Of a stretch of DNA of 47,555 bases, positions 28,736-36,982 are shown piece after piece. Below the pieces are notes generated by a model. That model did not search any database. It saw nothing but the letters and a program-made list of their open reading frames with translations, and was not told where the DNA came from. The position numbers and the translations under genes were made by a program. The DNA is from Candidatus Competibacteraceae bacterium (GTDB taxonomy: Bacteria; Pseudomonadota; Gammaproteobacteria; Competibacterales; Competibacteraceae). Numbering within the stretch: the stretch's first letter is position 1; every line of letters begins with the position of its first letter. The stretch is from contig JAGRHQ010000005.1 of assembly GCA_020444905.1 (NCBI GenBank), forward strand, positions 1-47,555. Direction: 5' to 3'.

Positions 28736-28760
28736 TGAAAGTTTCCTTATCCACACCTGA
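28722..28760 (+). CDS. Possible 12-residue leader peptide
   Basis: After GGAGG with good spacing, an ATG encodes MNFNPESFLIHT and stops with TGA. The stop overlaps the TGAGG that serves as ribosome-binding site of the next gene, whose ATG is 12 bases on. This layout fits translational coupling from a leader frame. Confidence 0.4.
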   Translation: MNFNPESFLIHT

Positions 28761-28772
28761 GGCGATTTAAAG

Positions 28773-29273
28773 ATGAAAAATTTGTTACGTATTTTTGGTG
28801 CGGCTCTGGCGTTGTTGTTGAGCGTTGCGGTCGTTCATGCCCAGGGATTCGAAATGAAAAGCTTCCCCGGTGGCGTTGGTAAAAAGGAAATGGTGTACAA
28901 GTTTCTCGTGCCTGAAGGAGTGACTGTCACTAATCAGAAGGGTGAAGTGAAGAAAGGCGGCTCTATCGTGATGGTGCCTGGCTCCAGAATCAAGTTGCTG
29001 GAGTCCCCCTATGTCAAGGAGATGCAGAAGGATGAGGCGTTCATGTCCAGTTTCATGAACGCTGATCAGTATTTTGGAATGCCCGCAGAGCGAGTCAGGG
29101 ACTTCGCGGTCATCTCGCTCATGGTCCCCGAAGGCGTGACCATAGAGGGGGGCGGCAAAACCGTTAAAGGCCCAGCAGATTTGATATTGATGGTTTCCAA
29201 CGGAGGATCGGAAGTCATGGAGGATACTCAACCCACCGGCTATTGGGATACCATGGGTTGGGACATGAAGTAG
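28773..29273 (+). CDS. Unknown exported protein with an internal duplication
   Basis: The 166-residue protein has a clear signal peptide (MKNLLRIFGAALALLLSVAV, cleavage near VHA-Q at 23). The mature part has two related segments: residues 43-70 (KFLVPEGVTVTNQKGEVKKG, ending SIVMVPG) and 115-142 (SLMVPEGVTIEGGGKTVKG, ending LILMVSN). They share the pattern LVPEGVTV-x(8)-VK-G. Between them is a charged, Met-rich linker. The family is not recognised. It is preceded by a leader frame and hairpin and is convergent with the RlpA-like gene. Confidence 0.75.
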   Translation: MKNLLRIFGAALALLLSVAVVHAQGFEMKSFPGGVGKKEMVYKFLVPEGVTVTNQKGEVKKGGSIVMVPGSRIKLLESPYVKEMQKDEAFMSSFMNADQYFGMPAERVRDFAVISLMVPEGVTIEGGGKTVKGPADLILMVSNGGSEVMEDTQPTGYWDTMGWDMK

Positions 29274-29287
29274 TCAACCGCACCCCT

Positions 29288-29782
29288 TCAAAGCGATAAT
29301 CTCCCTACGGGCGATGCGCTCTCCCGCCCCGTCCTAAAGGCCGGGGCCTCTCCACGCAAGAAAGGTGAAATTAGCGTTTCCCCCCACTTCAGAACTTCAA
29401 GGCGCACTGGAACCCGGCCCTGCCCGGTTCTCAGAAATCGTAATTCACGGGCTGCCTTGCGCGATAAATCAATGATAGCCTTTGATCGGCGAGCAAGGCG
29501 ATCGACGATCCGCACCCGCACAGTGCGCTTATTCTTTCGGTTGATCACACGCACTATGGTACCGAAAGGCCAGTGGTGGTGGGCAGCCATTAAGGCGTTT
29601 TGGCTGAACTTGACACCACTCGCCGTTGTTCTGCCGTGAAACCGTTTGGCGTAATAGGTCGCCGTTCCGATTTGCGTTTTAAGAACCTTGGGTTTCAGCG
29701 TTACTTCAACAGGCGTCCCGGTAATCAAAAGGGCCGCTATGATCAATACATGAAGTCGCCATGATCTCGGAAGTTTCATCAT
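29288..29782 (-). CDS. RlpA-like double-psi beta-barrel protein
   Basis: The 164-residue protein has a signal-like helix (residues 11-22) and no lipobox. The barrel domain is visible in GTATYYAKRFHGRTTASGVKF, cut here into GTATYYAKRFHGR and TASGVKF, then MAAHHHWPFGTIVRVINRKN, VRIVDRLARR and IIDLSRKAARELRF. RlpA proteins cleave peptidoglycan strands lacking stem peptides. The His in AAH and the Asp in VDR are kept, but the Glu that normally follows TASG is Val. There is no SPOR domain. The last 25 residues look like read-through into repeat sequence. Activity is therefore doubtful. Confidence 0.8.
   Translation of the reverse strand: MMKLPRSWRLHVLIIAALLITGTPVEVTLKPKVLKTQIGTATYYAKRFHGRTTASGVKFSQNALMAAHHHWPFGTIVRVINRKNKRTVRVRIVDRLARRSKAIIDLSRKAARELRFLRTGQGRVPVRLEVLKWGETLISPFLRGEAPAFRTGRESASPVGRLSL
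29326..29347. repeat. Hairpin inside the 3' end of the RlpA-like gene
   Basis: GCCCCG (29326-29331) pairs with CGGGGC (29342-29347), extended by CC/GG after one mismatch, around a TAAA loop. It falls within the poorly conserved C-terminal codons, so the coding frame may run into an intergenic terminator or repeat. Confidence 0.5.
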
Positions 29783-29801
29783 CGAAAAACACCCTCACCT
29801 C

Positions 29802-29824
29802 CTCTCCCTTTCCCACAGGGAGAG
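29802..29824. repeat. CTCTCCCT palindrome, dispersed family copy
   Basis: CTCTCCCT (29802-29809) pairs with AGGGAGAG (29817-29824) in the gap between the RlpA-like and methyltransferase genes. The left flank CCTCACCTC matches the flank of the hairpin at 9368. Confidence 0.65.
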
Positions 29825-29857
29825 AGGATGAGCTATTGTACGGTCTTCGAGGGATTC

Positions 29858-30541
29858 TCAGGCGACTGCAAAGATCCAGTATTGTGCGCCTTCTTCCTCA
29901 ATGTAAGGGCCATCGGACACATGATGAACCAGTTTGACTTTTTCCTCTTCCTGCAATTTTTGGCAGAAAGATTCAAAATTTGAGCGCTCACAATAGCTGT
30001 TGCGAGTACTGAGCACGATCAGGCCATTTTTTTTCGTCACCCGAACCAGTTCCAGCAGGGATTGAGGCGGCACATGTCCCAGCGTGAATACCCCACAGGA
30101 CACAGTGACATCGTACTGGTCGTCGGGATAGTCCTGCATTCGCCGAGTGAGATCCACGTTACCACGCAAGGAACGATAAGCGCCTGTTTCCTTTGCCCTG
30201 TCGATCATCTCCGGACTGATATCAAAACCGTCGATACAGCGATACCCTTGGTGAGCAAGTTCCTTGCCCACTAAGCCGGTGCCACATCCTGCATCGAGGA
30301 TGTTGATTTCCGGGTTTTCAGGATCAACCATTGTGTCGTCGTTGATGGGCAAACGCTTTAGCAGATCAGCGATGTAGGCGGGTGCGTTGTATTGCTCGTT
30401 GCGCACATCATCATTGTATCGCTCAGCCCATTCCTGGTAGTAGGCTTTGAGGCGCGAAGCGTCACCATCCAATGTGTGAGCTTGTTTAACAGCGTCCCAA
30501 CTGGACGCTTTGCTGGCTTTCTTTGTCATCGTAACTCCCAT
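29858..30541 (-). CDS. Class I SAM-dependent methyltransferase
   Basis: The 227-residue protein has the SAM motif ILDAGCGTGLVGKELAHQGY near residue 80, then GFDISPEMIDRAKETGAY and the post-motif VSCGVFTLGHVPP. The C-terminal segment NGLIVLSTRNSY completes the Rossmann-like fold. It resembles the Williams-Beuren METTL27-like group, whose substrates are not established. The next minus-strand gene upstream, PilZ, is 214 bases away, so it is probably transcribed alone. Confidence 0.8.
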   Translation of the reverse strand: MGVTMTKKASKASSWDAVKQAHTLDGDASRLKAYYQEWAERYNDDVRNEQYNAPAYIADLLKRLPINDDTMVDPENPEINILDAGCGTGLVGKELAHQGYRCIDGFDISPEMIDRAKETGAYRSLRGNVDLTRRMQDYPDDQYDVTVSCGVFTLGHVPPQSLLELVRVTKKNGLIVLSTRNSYCERSNFESFCQKLQEEEKVKLVHHVSDGPYIEEEGAQYWIFAVA

Positions 30542-30755
30542 AACGTCAAGGTTTGGATGAGTACTTTGTCAAGCAGCCCCTCTATTTATCAAACAGTTAG
30601 AGGAAATCAACTAACGGCGCGATGAAGCATCCGCCAGCCAAGACTACCCAAAAGGCTTTTAAGTATAACAAACGGATTCGAGATTGAGGGAGTGTTCCCG
30701 ATCAAAAATGCCTAGCCCGCTAGATCGAGGGTAATGGCATTGTATCAATGCAGAG

Positions 30756-31163
30756 CTACGATGGAAAACTTCGGGCATATTTCGCAACCCATTCGGCGGC
30801 AGCTTCTTCTGCTGAAAGAAAGCGCCCCTCCTTCTCCAGTACTTCGTGCTGGTAGTGATGGATTTGGCAAACTTGTTCGACCATGCGCACGGAAAATTCC
30901 GTGTTTTCATCGGAAAACTGGACGCCGACCTGATAATGGCCATTGGTGCGGCGGCACCAGACAATGGTTCCTGTCGCCTCGAAGGGCGGTTCCCGAACAG
31001 GGATGGTAATTTGGATGACGCAACCTCGTAACAGGGCGTCATGGGTTTGAAAACATAGCCCGCCGGGACAAATATCCTTCAGGCAGTGGCTTCGGCCAGG
31101 TTCGGAACGAGTAATCCGATACTCAATGGGGATGTCCGAGGGGTGTCGAATATAACGTCGCAT
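30756..31163 (-). CDS. PilZ domain protein
   Basis: The 135-residue protein has a PilZ domain at about residues 2-85, a fold that binds cyclic di-GMP. The RxxxR motif is present at the start (RRYIRH), but the second motif, usually D/N-x-S-x-x-G, reads DICPGG, with Cys in place of Ser. The rest of the domain (GTIVWCRRTNGHYQVGVQF) is typical. The C-terminal 45 residues are helical. It follows ctaB by 54 bases on the same strand and may be co-transcribed with the oxidase assembly genes. Confidence 0.82.
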   Translation of the reverse strand: MRRYIRHPSDIPIEYRITRSEPGRSHCLKDICPGGLCFQTHDALLRGCVIQITIPVREPPFEATGTIVWCRRTNGHYQVGVQFSDENTEFSVRMVEQVCQIHHYQHEVLEKEGRFLSAEEAAAEWVAKYARSFPS

Positions 31164-31217
31164 GGACGGTCCTCCAGAGTTGAAAAACCGTAAAGCGCTC
31201 CGATTCCGACGCCAACC

Positions 31218-32132
31218 TCAAAGCGCATCGAAAAACCGCAGCGCGTAATGATCCAGCATGAGAGCAGCAAATAAGCCAAACAGATAAACAATGGAAAATC
31301 CGAAAGTCGGCATGGCCAGGGCGTCGTCCTCGGTGGCATACAATCGCACGGCGTAGCTCAGAAAACGCAGACCAAAACCCACCGCGCCGATAAGATAAAT
31401 CCAGCCGCTCATCCCGGTCAGAAACGGCAGTAGCGTAATCAGAAATAGCAGGATGGTATACAGCAGAATGTGTAACCGGGTGAAAGCCACGCCGTGAGTC
31501 ACCGGCAGCATGGGAATATCAGCATTTGCATAATCATGGCGGCGGTGAATCGCCAGCGCCCAGAAATGCGGTGGCGTCCAGATATAAATGATCAGGAACA
31601 GCAGCAATGCGCCCGGATCAACCTGGCCAGTAACCGCCGTCCAGCCCAGCAAGGGCGGAGCTGCGCCCGCCGCGCCGCCGATGACGATGTTCTGTGGAGT
31701 CGCCCGCTTGAGAAACAGAGTATAAATCACTGCATAGCCAATCAGAGAAGCGAAAGTCAACACGGCGGTCAGCGGATTGGTGAACGCCAGCAATAAAATA
31801 AAACCCAGCACGCCAATCAGCAGGGAAAACGTCAAGACCTGCCAGGTATCCAATTGCCCACTGGGCAGCGGTCGGCGGCAGGTGCGGGCCATCATCGCGT
31901 CAGCCCGCCGGTCAACCAGGTGATTGACAGCGGCGGCGGAACCAGCCATCAGCGCAATACCCAGCGAACCGAACAACAGGATAGGCCAAGGCACCATACC
32001 GGGCGTGGCCAACAACATACCCACCATGGCGGTAAAGGTGATTAACGCCACTACCTTGGGTTTGGTCAGTTCCAGATATTCCCGCCAGTGGCGGCGGAAT
32101 CGGGCATGCAGGGTCTGGATGGTCGTCGTCAT
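31218..32132 (-). CDS. ctaB: Protoheme IX farnesyltransferase (heme O synthase)
   Basis: CtaB/CyoE attaches farnesyl to heme b, giving heme O, the precursor of heme A. The 304-residue polytopic protein has the prenyl-diphosphate motif [20 protein letters not shown] and a second Asp motif in the [15 protein letters not shown] loop. Its ATG overlaps the ctaA stop (ATGA, 32129-32132), showing coupling. It makes the substrate of CtaA. Confidence 0.96.
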   Translation of the reverse strand: MTTTIQTLHARFRRHWREYLELTKPKVVALITFTAMVGMLLATPGMVPWPILLFGSLGIALMAGSAAAVNHLVDRRADAMMARTCRRPLPSGQLDTWQVLTFSLLIGVLGFILLLAFTNPLTAVLTFASLIGYAVIYTLFLKRATPQNIVIGGAAGAAPPLLGWTAVTGQVDPGALLLFLIIYIWTPPHFWALAIHRRHDYANADIPMLPVTHGVAFTRLHILLYTILLFLITLLPFLTGMSGWIYLIGAVGFGLRFLSYAVRLYATEDDALAMPTFGFSIVYLFGLFAALMLDHYALRFFDAL

Positions 32133-33133
32133 GTCGCGGTTTCCGGTCGAAGCAGGTGGTTGAGCGTCACCAGCGCCAGCAACAGCAGCGCAGCGCCGCC
32201 ATTATGCGCGACCGCGACCGGTAACGGCAATTGCATCACAACATTGGCGATACCCAGACTGAGTTGAACCGCCAGCAGAATGCCGATTGCCATGCCAACC
32301 CCTCGCAAAATCCGGCTCCCGGTCGTGGTTAACCGCCAGACCAGCCAGCCTAGATAAAGCAGAATCGCTACCGCACCCAGACGATGCATCAGGTGAATAG
32401 TGACTCGCGCATTGTTATCCAGCACGCCGTACTCATAAGACACACCTAAGCCTCGCCATAAGGTAAAGGCTTCCTGAAAATCAGTCGGCGGCCACCAGTA
32501 AGTTTGACAGGTCGGAAAATCCGGGCAGGCCAGCGCTGCGTAGTTGGCGCTGGTCCAGCCGCCCAGAGCGATTTGCCCGACCAGCAGGATCAGCCCCAGC
32601 ACGGCGTAAACGCGCAGCGATCTAACCTGCGCAATCACCGCGTCGCCTGCATAGCGACCCTGCCGCAACGCCAGCCACAACAGTAAACTCAAGGTCGCCA
32701 GGCCGCCGAGCAAATGCCCCATGACGACGACTGGTTTCAATTGCCAGGTCACAGTCCACATGCCCAACAGCGCCTGGAAAATCACCAGTCCGAGCAGTAA
32801 CGTCGGTAAAACCACCGGTTGCCCCGGTTCACGACGATTCCGCCAGGCCAGCGCCGCTATCGCTAAAATCAGTAGGCCCAGCGTTCCGGCGAAGTAGCGA
32901 TGAATCATTTCCTTCCAGGCTTTGTGCGCCTCGACGGGCCGCTCCGGGTAAGCCTCGTTAGCCTTGACGATCTGGTGCGCCTCGTCGGGCACATCTAAAT
33001 GTCCATAACAGCCGGGCCAGTCGGGACACCCAAGTCCGGCGTCCGATAACCGCACATAAGCGCCTAGCAGCACTACGGCAAAAGTTAATGCCAATGCGAT
33101 CCAGGTCAGACGGTAAAACCATTTGTTTTTCAT
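32129..33133 (-). CDS. ctaA: Heme A synthase
   Basis: CtaA oxidises the C8 methyl of heme O to give heme A for cytochrome aa3. The 334-residue protein has eight predicted helices in two halves. Heme-ligand histidines are in [33 protein letters not shown] and [10 protein letters not shown]. The first loop has the Cys pair region [13 protein letters not shown], and a second Cys pair occurs in [10 protein letters not shown]. It lies between the thioredoxin-fold-like gene and ctaB. Confidence 0.95.
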   Translation of the reverse strand: MKNKWFYRLTWIALALTFAVVLLGAYVRLSDAGLGCPDWPGCYGHLDVPDEAHQIVKANEAYPERPVEAHKAWKEMIHRYFAGTLGLLILAIAALAWRNRREPGQPVVLPTLLLGLVIFQALLGMWTVTWQLKPVVVMGHLLGGLATLSLLLWLALRQGRYAGDAVIAQVRSLRVYAVLGLILLVGQIALGGWTSANYAALACPDFPTCQTYWWPPTDFQEAFTLWRGLGVSYEYGVLDNNARVTIHLMHRLGAVAILLYLGWLVWRLTTTGSRILRGVGMAIGILLAVQLSLGIANVVMQLPLPVAVAHNGGAALLLLALVTLNHLLRPETAT

Positions 33134-33145
33134 AGTTTTTTCTTT

Positions 33146-33775
33146 TCACCCAATTTTGGACAGGCGCAACAGCCGTTTCAAATCCTTCAACATTCCGCTC
33201 GGTTCGACCGTGGTTGGATAACGCATCAACAAATTGCCCAGAGGGTCGACCAGGTAAATCCAGGCTCCGACCTGACCGGCTTCCGGGAACGCCTGGAGGA
33301 AGTCATTACGAATTTCGGCGCTGGCCACGCCCGCCAGCATCTCCGCATGTTCCGCGGCCAACCAGTTACGCAAATCAGCTCCCGGCATTCCATCCAGCAG
33401 TAATACGGTATTGACTCGCACGATCTCTTTACCTAAGGCCAGCCGCACCTGCCGCATGTCATATAAAGCCGTGCGGCACTGCTCGTCGCAATTCGTCGCC
33501 CCACCCACATAGACCATGAGCCAGTGATTACGCAACGCCGCTTCATCCAATGAGCGCCCGTCAACAGGCGTAAAGCGCAGATTGGGCAGAGGTTGAGCAG
33601 GATTCAGCAATTCGCCATGTTGGACGGAGCCACTGGGCCGCCAGTTATCCGCCAGCAGCCACCAGGCTACGGTCAGGGGTAGTACGAAGCAGGCAATGAC
33701 GAATAACAAAATTAATCGTTGCCGCCAAAGCGGGGGAATAGCCGATAATTTGAGGGGAAAAGTCGACGCGCTCAT
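33146..33775 (-). CDS. Membrane protein with SCO-like CxxxC motif
   Basis: The chosen ATG gives 209 residues starting MSASTFPLKLS; an in-frame TTG at 33811 is possible. One membrane helix (about residues 20-40, LILLFVIACFVLPLTVAWWL) is followed by a periplasmic domain with MVYVGGATNCDEQCRTALYDMRQV, cut here as VGGATNCDEQC and RTALYDM. The CxxxC pair and surroundings are like the copper site of SCO1/SenC. The homologous position in Pseudomonas oxidase clusters holds a conserved hypothetical gene. A role in copper or disulfide handling for the oxidase is likely but not proven. Confidence 0.8.
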   Translation of the reverse strand: MSASTFPLKLSAIPPLWRQRLILLFVIACFVLPLTVAWWLLADNWRPSGSVQHGELLNPAQPLPNLRFTPVDGRSLDEAALRNHWLMVYVGGATNCDEQCRTALYDMRQVRLALGKEIVRVNTVLLLDGMPGADLRNWLAAEHAEMLAGVASAEIRNDFLQAFPEAGQVGAWIYLVDPLGNLLMRYPTTVEPSGMLKDLKRLLRLSKIG

Positions 33776-33841
33776 AAGTATTAATGTGTTTGTCAATGAC
33801 AAGGAGAACAAGCATCCTGCTTGTTGGAACCCATAAAAAAA

Positions 33842-34605
33842 TCATTTTACTTCAGAAGGAGGTTCTCGACGAATACCCGCGGCGATGTACAAAATAACCA
33901 GCGCCGCCAACAAAGCGAACCATTGCACTGCATAGCCTTGATGGCGTTCGGGACCAATACCGCCAAAATTTGGCTGCCAGTCGCGCCAGTAACCTTGATC
34001 AGCTTGCGGGTCAAGCAAAATGATGACGGGTTTCAGAGGATAACCGAGGATAGTCGAAAGTGGCGGGTAGTCGACGTATTGAATGACGCGAGGCCAGTTC
34101 CGGTCAGCGCCGCCCGGTTCACCCAGACGGATGCCGGGATTGGCGGGTTGCGCGATGCGGCCTTTTACGGTGACTGGTTCGGCAGTCACTGCAATGTCCG
34201 GTAGAACCTGACGTGATTCGCCCAGCGGGACCCAGCCCCGGTTGACCAGTTTATCGCCTCGCCATCCGCCAGTTTGAACGGCGTAAACACCTGGTAGCCG
34301 GGCTGACCCTCGCGCAACTGGTTATCCAGCAGCAATTGCCGCGCATCGTCATAGCGGCCGGTCGCGGTCACCTGACGATAATAATGACTGGAGTCGGCAG
34401 GATTGAGATGATCCAGGGATACAGGCGCTTGTCGGGATTGCTCGGCGAAAGCTGCTTGCAAATCCGCTTTCTGCCACGCCCGGTTGAGTTGCCAGAAGCC
34501 GAGTGACAACAACACCGGCAGCAGTAACAGGACGGTAAGGGTTGCTGGCCAGCCTGGACGAAATTTCCGGGGACTGCTTCGCGCCGCGGCTGTCTCGCTG
34601 TCCAT
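33842..34605 (-). pseudogene. SURF1 oxidase assembly factor, frameshifted
   Basis: SURF1 helps insert heme A into subunit I. The N-terminal part (34605 to about 34255) has the helix TLTVLLLLPVLLSLGFWQLNRA and LLLDNQLREGQPGYQVFTPF, in readable pieces LLSLGFWQLNRA and GYQVFTPFKLADG. It then runs out of frame and stops at 34186. The family sequence continues in another frame with KLVNRGWVPLGESRQVLPDI and ends with the second helix (YAVQWFALLAALVILYIAA). The break lies at about 34253-34265 and fits loss of one base. The two halves together make a full-length SURF1. It may be a true mutation or a sequencing error. Confidence 0.88.
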
Positions 34606-34692
34606 GAGCTTGGCGTCGGTTCCGTTCAGCGCCGGATTGTTTCAGTTATACTTCCCGCTGTCGTCCTTGCCCCTAACTCCCGGAATCCATTT

Positions 34693-34932
34693 ATGCTGAT
34701 CAAAATCATCGTCGTTGTCATGCTGCTCCTGATCCTCGCCAGTCTGGGTTCCGGGCTGTTTTTCCTGATTAGCGACCGGGGGCGTAGCCCCCGTACCGTC
34801 AAAGCGCTTACCGTGCGCATCGCTTTGTCAATCGGCTTGTTCATCCTGCTGATGATCGCTTACGCTACCGGATTGATTAAGCCGCACGGTGTGTTTCAAC
34901 ATGAACCGGCTCCTGCGGCTCACATCCAGTAA
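34693..34932 (+). CDS. DUF2909 twin-helix membrane protein
   Basis: The 79-residue protein has two membrane helices (about residues 3-25 and 43-62) joined by a basic loop with ISDRGRSPRTVKALTVRIALS, here DRGRSPRTVKAL. DUF2909 genes are regular members of oxidase clusters between ctaE and surf1. It is on the opposite strand to all the other oxidase genes. Its last 13 bases overlap the end of ctaE. Confidence 0.87.
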   Translation: MLIKIIVVVMLLLILASLGSGLFFLISDRGRSPRTVKALTVRIALSIGLFILLMIAYATGLIKPHGVFQHEPAPAAHIQ

Positions 34933-35798
34933 ACGAAGATAAACAGGCCCAACCAGACCACATCCACAAAGTGCCAGTACCAAGCCGCTGCTTCAAAGGC
35001 AAAATGTTTGTGCGGGGTGAAGTGTCCGGCGATGCTGCGGAACAGGATCACGGTCAGGATAATCGCGCCAATCGTGACATGGAGACCGTGAAATCCGGTC
35101 AACATGAAGAAGGTGGAACCATAAATGCCGCTGCCCAGCGTCAGGTTCAGCTCGTGGTAGGCATGGATATACTCTTCAGCCTGCAAAAACAGGAACAGGA
35201 AACCCAGCCCGACCGTCGCCGCAAGCCCCTTGATCAGCTTGCCGCGATTGCCTTCCACCAGACCCCAGTGTGCCCAGGTAATGGTCGCGCCGCTGCTGAG
35301 CAGGATCAGGGTATTGATCGCTGGCAGACCCCAAGCAGACATAGGGGCGAAGAACCCCCCGATTTTGTCCGGCCCATTGGTCGGCCAGGCCGCTTCGTAA
35401 CCAGACCAGATCAGGCTTTGGGTGAGAACACCATGTTCGGTTTCGCCGCCCAGCCAGGGCACTGAGTAATGCCGCGCATAGAACAGCGCGCCAAAAAACG
35501 CGGCGAAGAACATCACTTCCGAGAAGATGAACCAGCCCATACCCCAGCGGAAGGAGCGATCCATCTGTTCGTTATAAAATCCGCGTTCGCTTTCCATCAC
35601 TACCGTGCCAAACCAGCCGAACATGGTGGTCAGGATCATCGCGATGCCAACGAACAGCAAAGTGCTGCTGCCACCATTCAATAGCGTGGCTCCACCGAAC
35701 ATCATCGTGAACAGGCTGATCGAAGCAATAATCGGCCAGTGGCTTTGATTCGGCACATAATAGATATCGGAAGCCGGCGCGTGTGCATGCGTCGCCAT
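34920..35798 (-). CDS. ctaE: Cytochrome c oxidase subunit III
   Basis: This is a polytopic subunit of the aa3 oxidase in the inner membrane. The start MATHAHAPASDIYYVP, with a strong AAGGGGGA upstream, gives 292 residues; a longer frame to 35828 is rejected. Family motifs are RGFYNEQMDRSFRWGMGWFIFSE, as RGFYNEQ and WGMGWFIFSE, then EYIHAYHELNLTLGSGIYGS, as EEYIHAYHE, and FHGLHVTIGAI and WYWHFVDVVWLGLF. It follows ctaG by 55 bases. Confidence 0.95.
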   Translation of the reverse strand: MATHAHAPASDIYYVPNQSHWPIIASISLFTMMFGGATLLNGGSSTLLFVGIAMILTTMFGWFGTVVMESERGFYNEQMDRSFRWGMGWFIFSEVMFFAAFFGALFYARHYSVPWLGGETEHGVLTQSLIWSGYEAAWPTNGPDKIGGFFAPMSAWGLPAINTLILLSSGATITWAHWGLVEGNRGKLIKGLAATVGLGFLFLFLQAEEYIHAYHELNLTLGSGIYGSTFFMLTGFHGLHVTIGAIILTVILFRSIAGHFTPHKHFAFEAAAWYWHFVDVVWLGLFIFVYWM

Positions 35799-35853
35799 GA
35801 AAAATCCCCCTTGGTGATTGTTGATCAATCCGGTGAATGAGAAAGGTTCAGAA

Positions 35854-36444
35854 CTAGGAACCGCTCAACTCATCCAGTCTAAAGAAAGTATATGACAAGG
35901 TCACCGTGCGCACATCCGGCGGCAAATCCGGATCAATCCGGAACGTGACGGGCATCTCCTTACTTTCCCCAGCCTGAAATTGTTGGCGGCTGAAGCAGAA
36001 GCACTCGATTTTCTGGAAATGCGTGGCCGCCAGACCTGGCGAAACGCTGGGAATCGCCTGCGCAACCAGCGGTTGATTGGTCAAGTTGCGGGCGTGAAAA
36101 TGGGTCTGGTAAAACTGGCCGGGATGAACCGTCATGCGATCCACCTGCGGGGAAAATTCCCACGGCGCGGTCACATTCAGATTCGCCACGAATTCAACCG
36201 TTACCGTGCGCGATTCGTCGATTTTCATCGGCTCCGTCGCTACCACACGGCCACCGGTTTTACCATTCAGCCCGGTGACCTGGCAAAGCACATCGTAGAT
36301 CGGGACCATCGCAAATCCAAAACCGAACATCGCAACGGTAATGAACAGCATACGCCGCACCAGCCGGCGATTAGCTTGCCGCAGACGGTCTGTATCCGGA
36401 GATGCTGGATCAGAATTTGGAGTGTCTTCAACAGTCTTGTTCAT
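35854..36444 (-). CDS. ctaG: Cytochrome c oxidase assembly protein CtaG/Cox11
   Basis: This copper chaperone delivers Cu(I) to the CuB site of subunit I. The 196-residue protein has one N-terminal membrane helix (about residues 31-50) and a periplasmic Ig-like domain. The copper motif is IECFCFSRQQF, with the CFCF pair, and YDVLCQVTGLNGKTGG is another family signature. Its ATG overlaps the stop of the small assembly gene by four bases, so translation is coupled. Confidence 0.96.
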   Translation of the reverse strand: MNKTVEDTPNSDPASPDTDRLRQANRRLVRRMLFITVAMFGFGFAMVPIYDVLCQVTGLNGKTGGRVVATEPMKIDESRTVTVEFVANLNVTAPWEFSPQVDRMTVHPGQFYQTHFHARNLTNQPLVAQAIPSVSPGLAATHFQKIECFCFSRQQFQAGESKEMPVTFRIDPDLPPDVRTVTLSYTFFRLDELSGS

Positions 36445-36584
36445 TGCAGACCCATGATTACAATGATGCCGATGTAAAACGCCAGCGCCAGCGCGCCCAG
36501 AAATAAAGCCGTGCGGCGGTTACGCGCCGCCAGCGCGGGATCAGAATTTTTCGAGGTATCCATCCCGGTTTTGGTCCTATCCAT
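36441..36584 (-). CDS. Small cytochrome oxidase assembly protein (CoxF-like)
   Basis: This one-helix protein has 47 residues from the ATG at 36584, or 40 from the ATG at 36563 (MDTSKNSDPALAARNRRTAL). The segment ARNRRTALFLGALALAFYIG is typical of the tiny protein that precedes ctaG in many oxidase clusters. From 36584 it would overlap the ferritin-like gene by 8 bases (ATGGATAG); from 36563 it would be 13 bases away. Either way the genes are tightly linked. Confidence 0.75.
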   Translation of the reverse strand: MDRTKTGMDTSKNSDPALAARNRRTALFLGALALAFYIGIIVIMGLQ

Positions 36585-36864
36585 GAGCGATGGGTTTCTC
36601 AGTGAAAAGATAGTCCCGTAACTCATGATCAAAAGCAGGATCCTGGCGACGAATCCACTCCAACACCATCGCGGCGTGTTCCTTCTCCTCATCGCGGTTG
36701 TGGGCCAGAATCGCCTTGAGTTCGGGATTCTTGCAGGCATCCACCCGCTGGTTGTACCAGTCCACTGCCTCCAACTCTTCCATCAACGAAATAATCGCCC
36801 GATGCATATCCCGCGTGCCGTCGGACAGTTCGTTGATCGGCTCATGATAGCCTTCATTCGCCAT
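36577..36864 (-). CDS. Encapsulated-ferritin-type (EncFtn) protein without cargo tail
   Basis: The 95-residue helical protein closely resembles Rhodospirillum rubrum EncFtn (Rru_A0973), which oxidises Fe(II) inside an encapsulin shell. The EncFtn ferroxidase ligands are all there: Glu30, Glu60 and His63, plus Glu29, Glu32, Trp36 and Tyr37 (HRAIISLMEELEAVDWYNQR; AHNRDEEKEHAAM). The chain ends at LFTEKPIAHG, just after the second helix. The linker and C-terminal peptide that target EncFtn to encapsulin are missing and no encapsulin gene is near. It lies between ctaD and the small assembly gene with a strong ribosome-binding site. Its role in oxidase biogenesis or iron handling is inferred from position. 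Confidence 0.88.
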   Translation of the reverse strand: MANEGYHEPINELSDGTRDMHRAIISLMEELEAVDWYNQRVDACKNPELKAILAHNRDEEKEHAAMVLEWIRRQDPAFDHELRDYLFTEKPIAHG

Positions 36865-36920
36865 ACCTGATTCTCCTCGATGATGCGCGCTTTCGCTTTA
36901 CATAGTCATTAACTTTCGGC

Positions 36921-36965
36921 TCCCTCTCCTCTACCTCCTCTCCCGCAAGCGGGTGAGGGGAGAGC
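36921..36965. repeat. CCTCTCCC palindrome, dispersed family copy
   Basis: CCTCTCCCGC pairs with GCGGGTGAGG (one T-T mismatch) in the gap between ctaD and the EncFtn gene, followed by GGAGAG. It is similar to the hairpins at 9368 and 29802. Lying within a cluster, it could lower expression of genes after ctaD. Confidence 0.6.
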
Positions 36966-36982
36966 ACAATTACCGAATCACA

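Larger units (their letters stand above)
28158..28772. other. AT-rich 615-base intergenic region
   Basis: There is no confident protein gene. The stretch contains two TTGTACAA palindromes, a 32-codon open frame and, at its right end, a hairpin with a 12-codon leader frame (each listed separately). The composition is clearly lower in G+C than the flanking genes, which suggests acquired or decayed DNA. Confidence 0.6.

Noticed and set aside
28554-28754. A 66-codon minus-strand frame in the AT-rich gap
   Set aside because: No ribosome site, no homology and it overlaps the leader and hairpin of the plus-strand gene.
29326-29347. End of an IS200/IS605-type element
   Set aside because: The hairpin resembles such ends in shape, but there is no transposase, TnpB or second end nearby.
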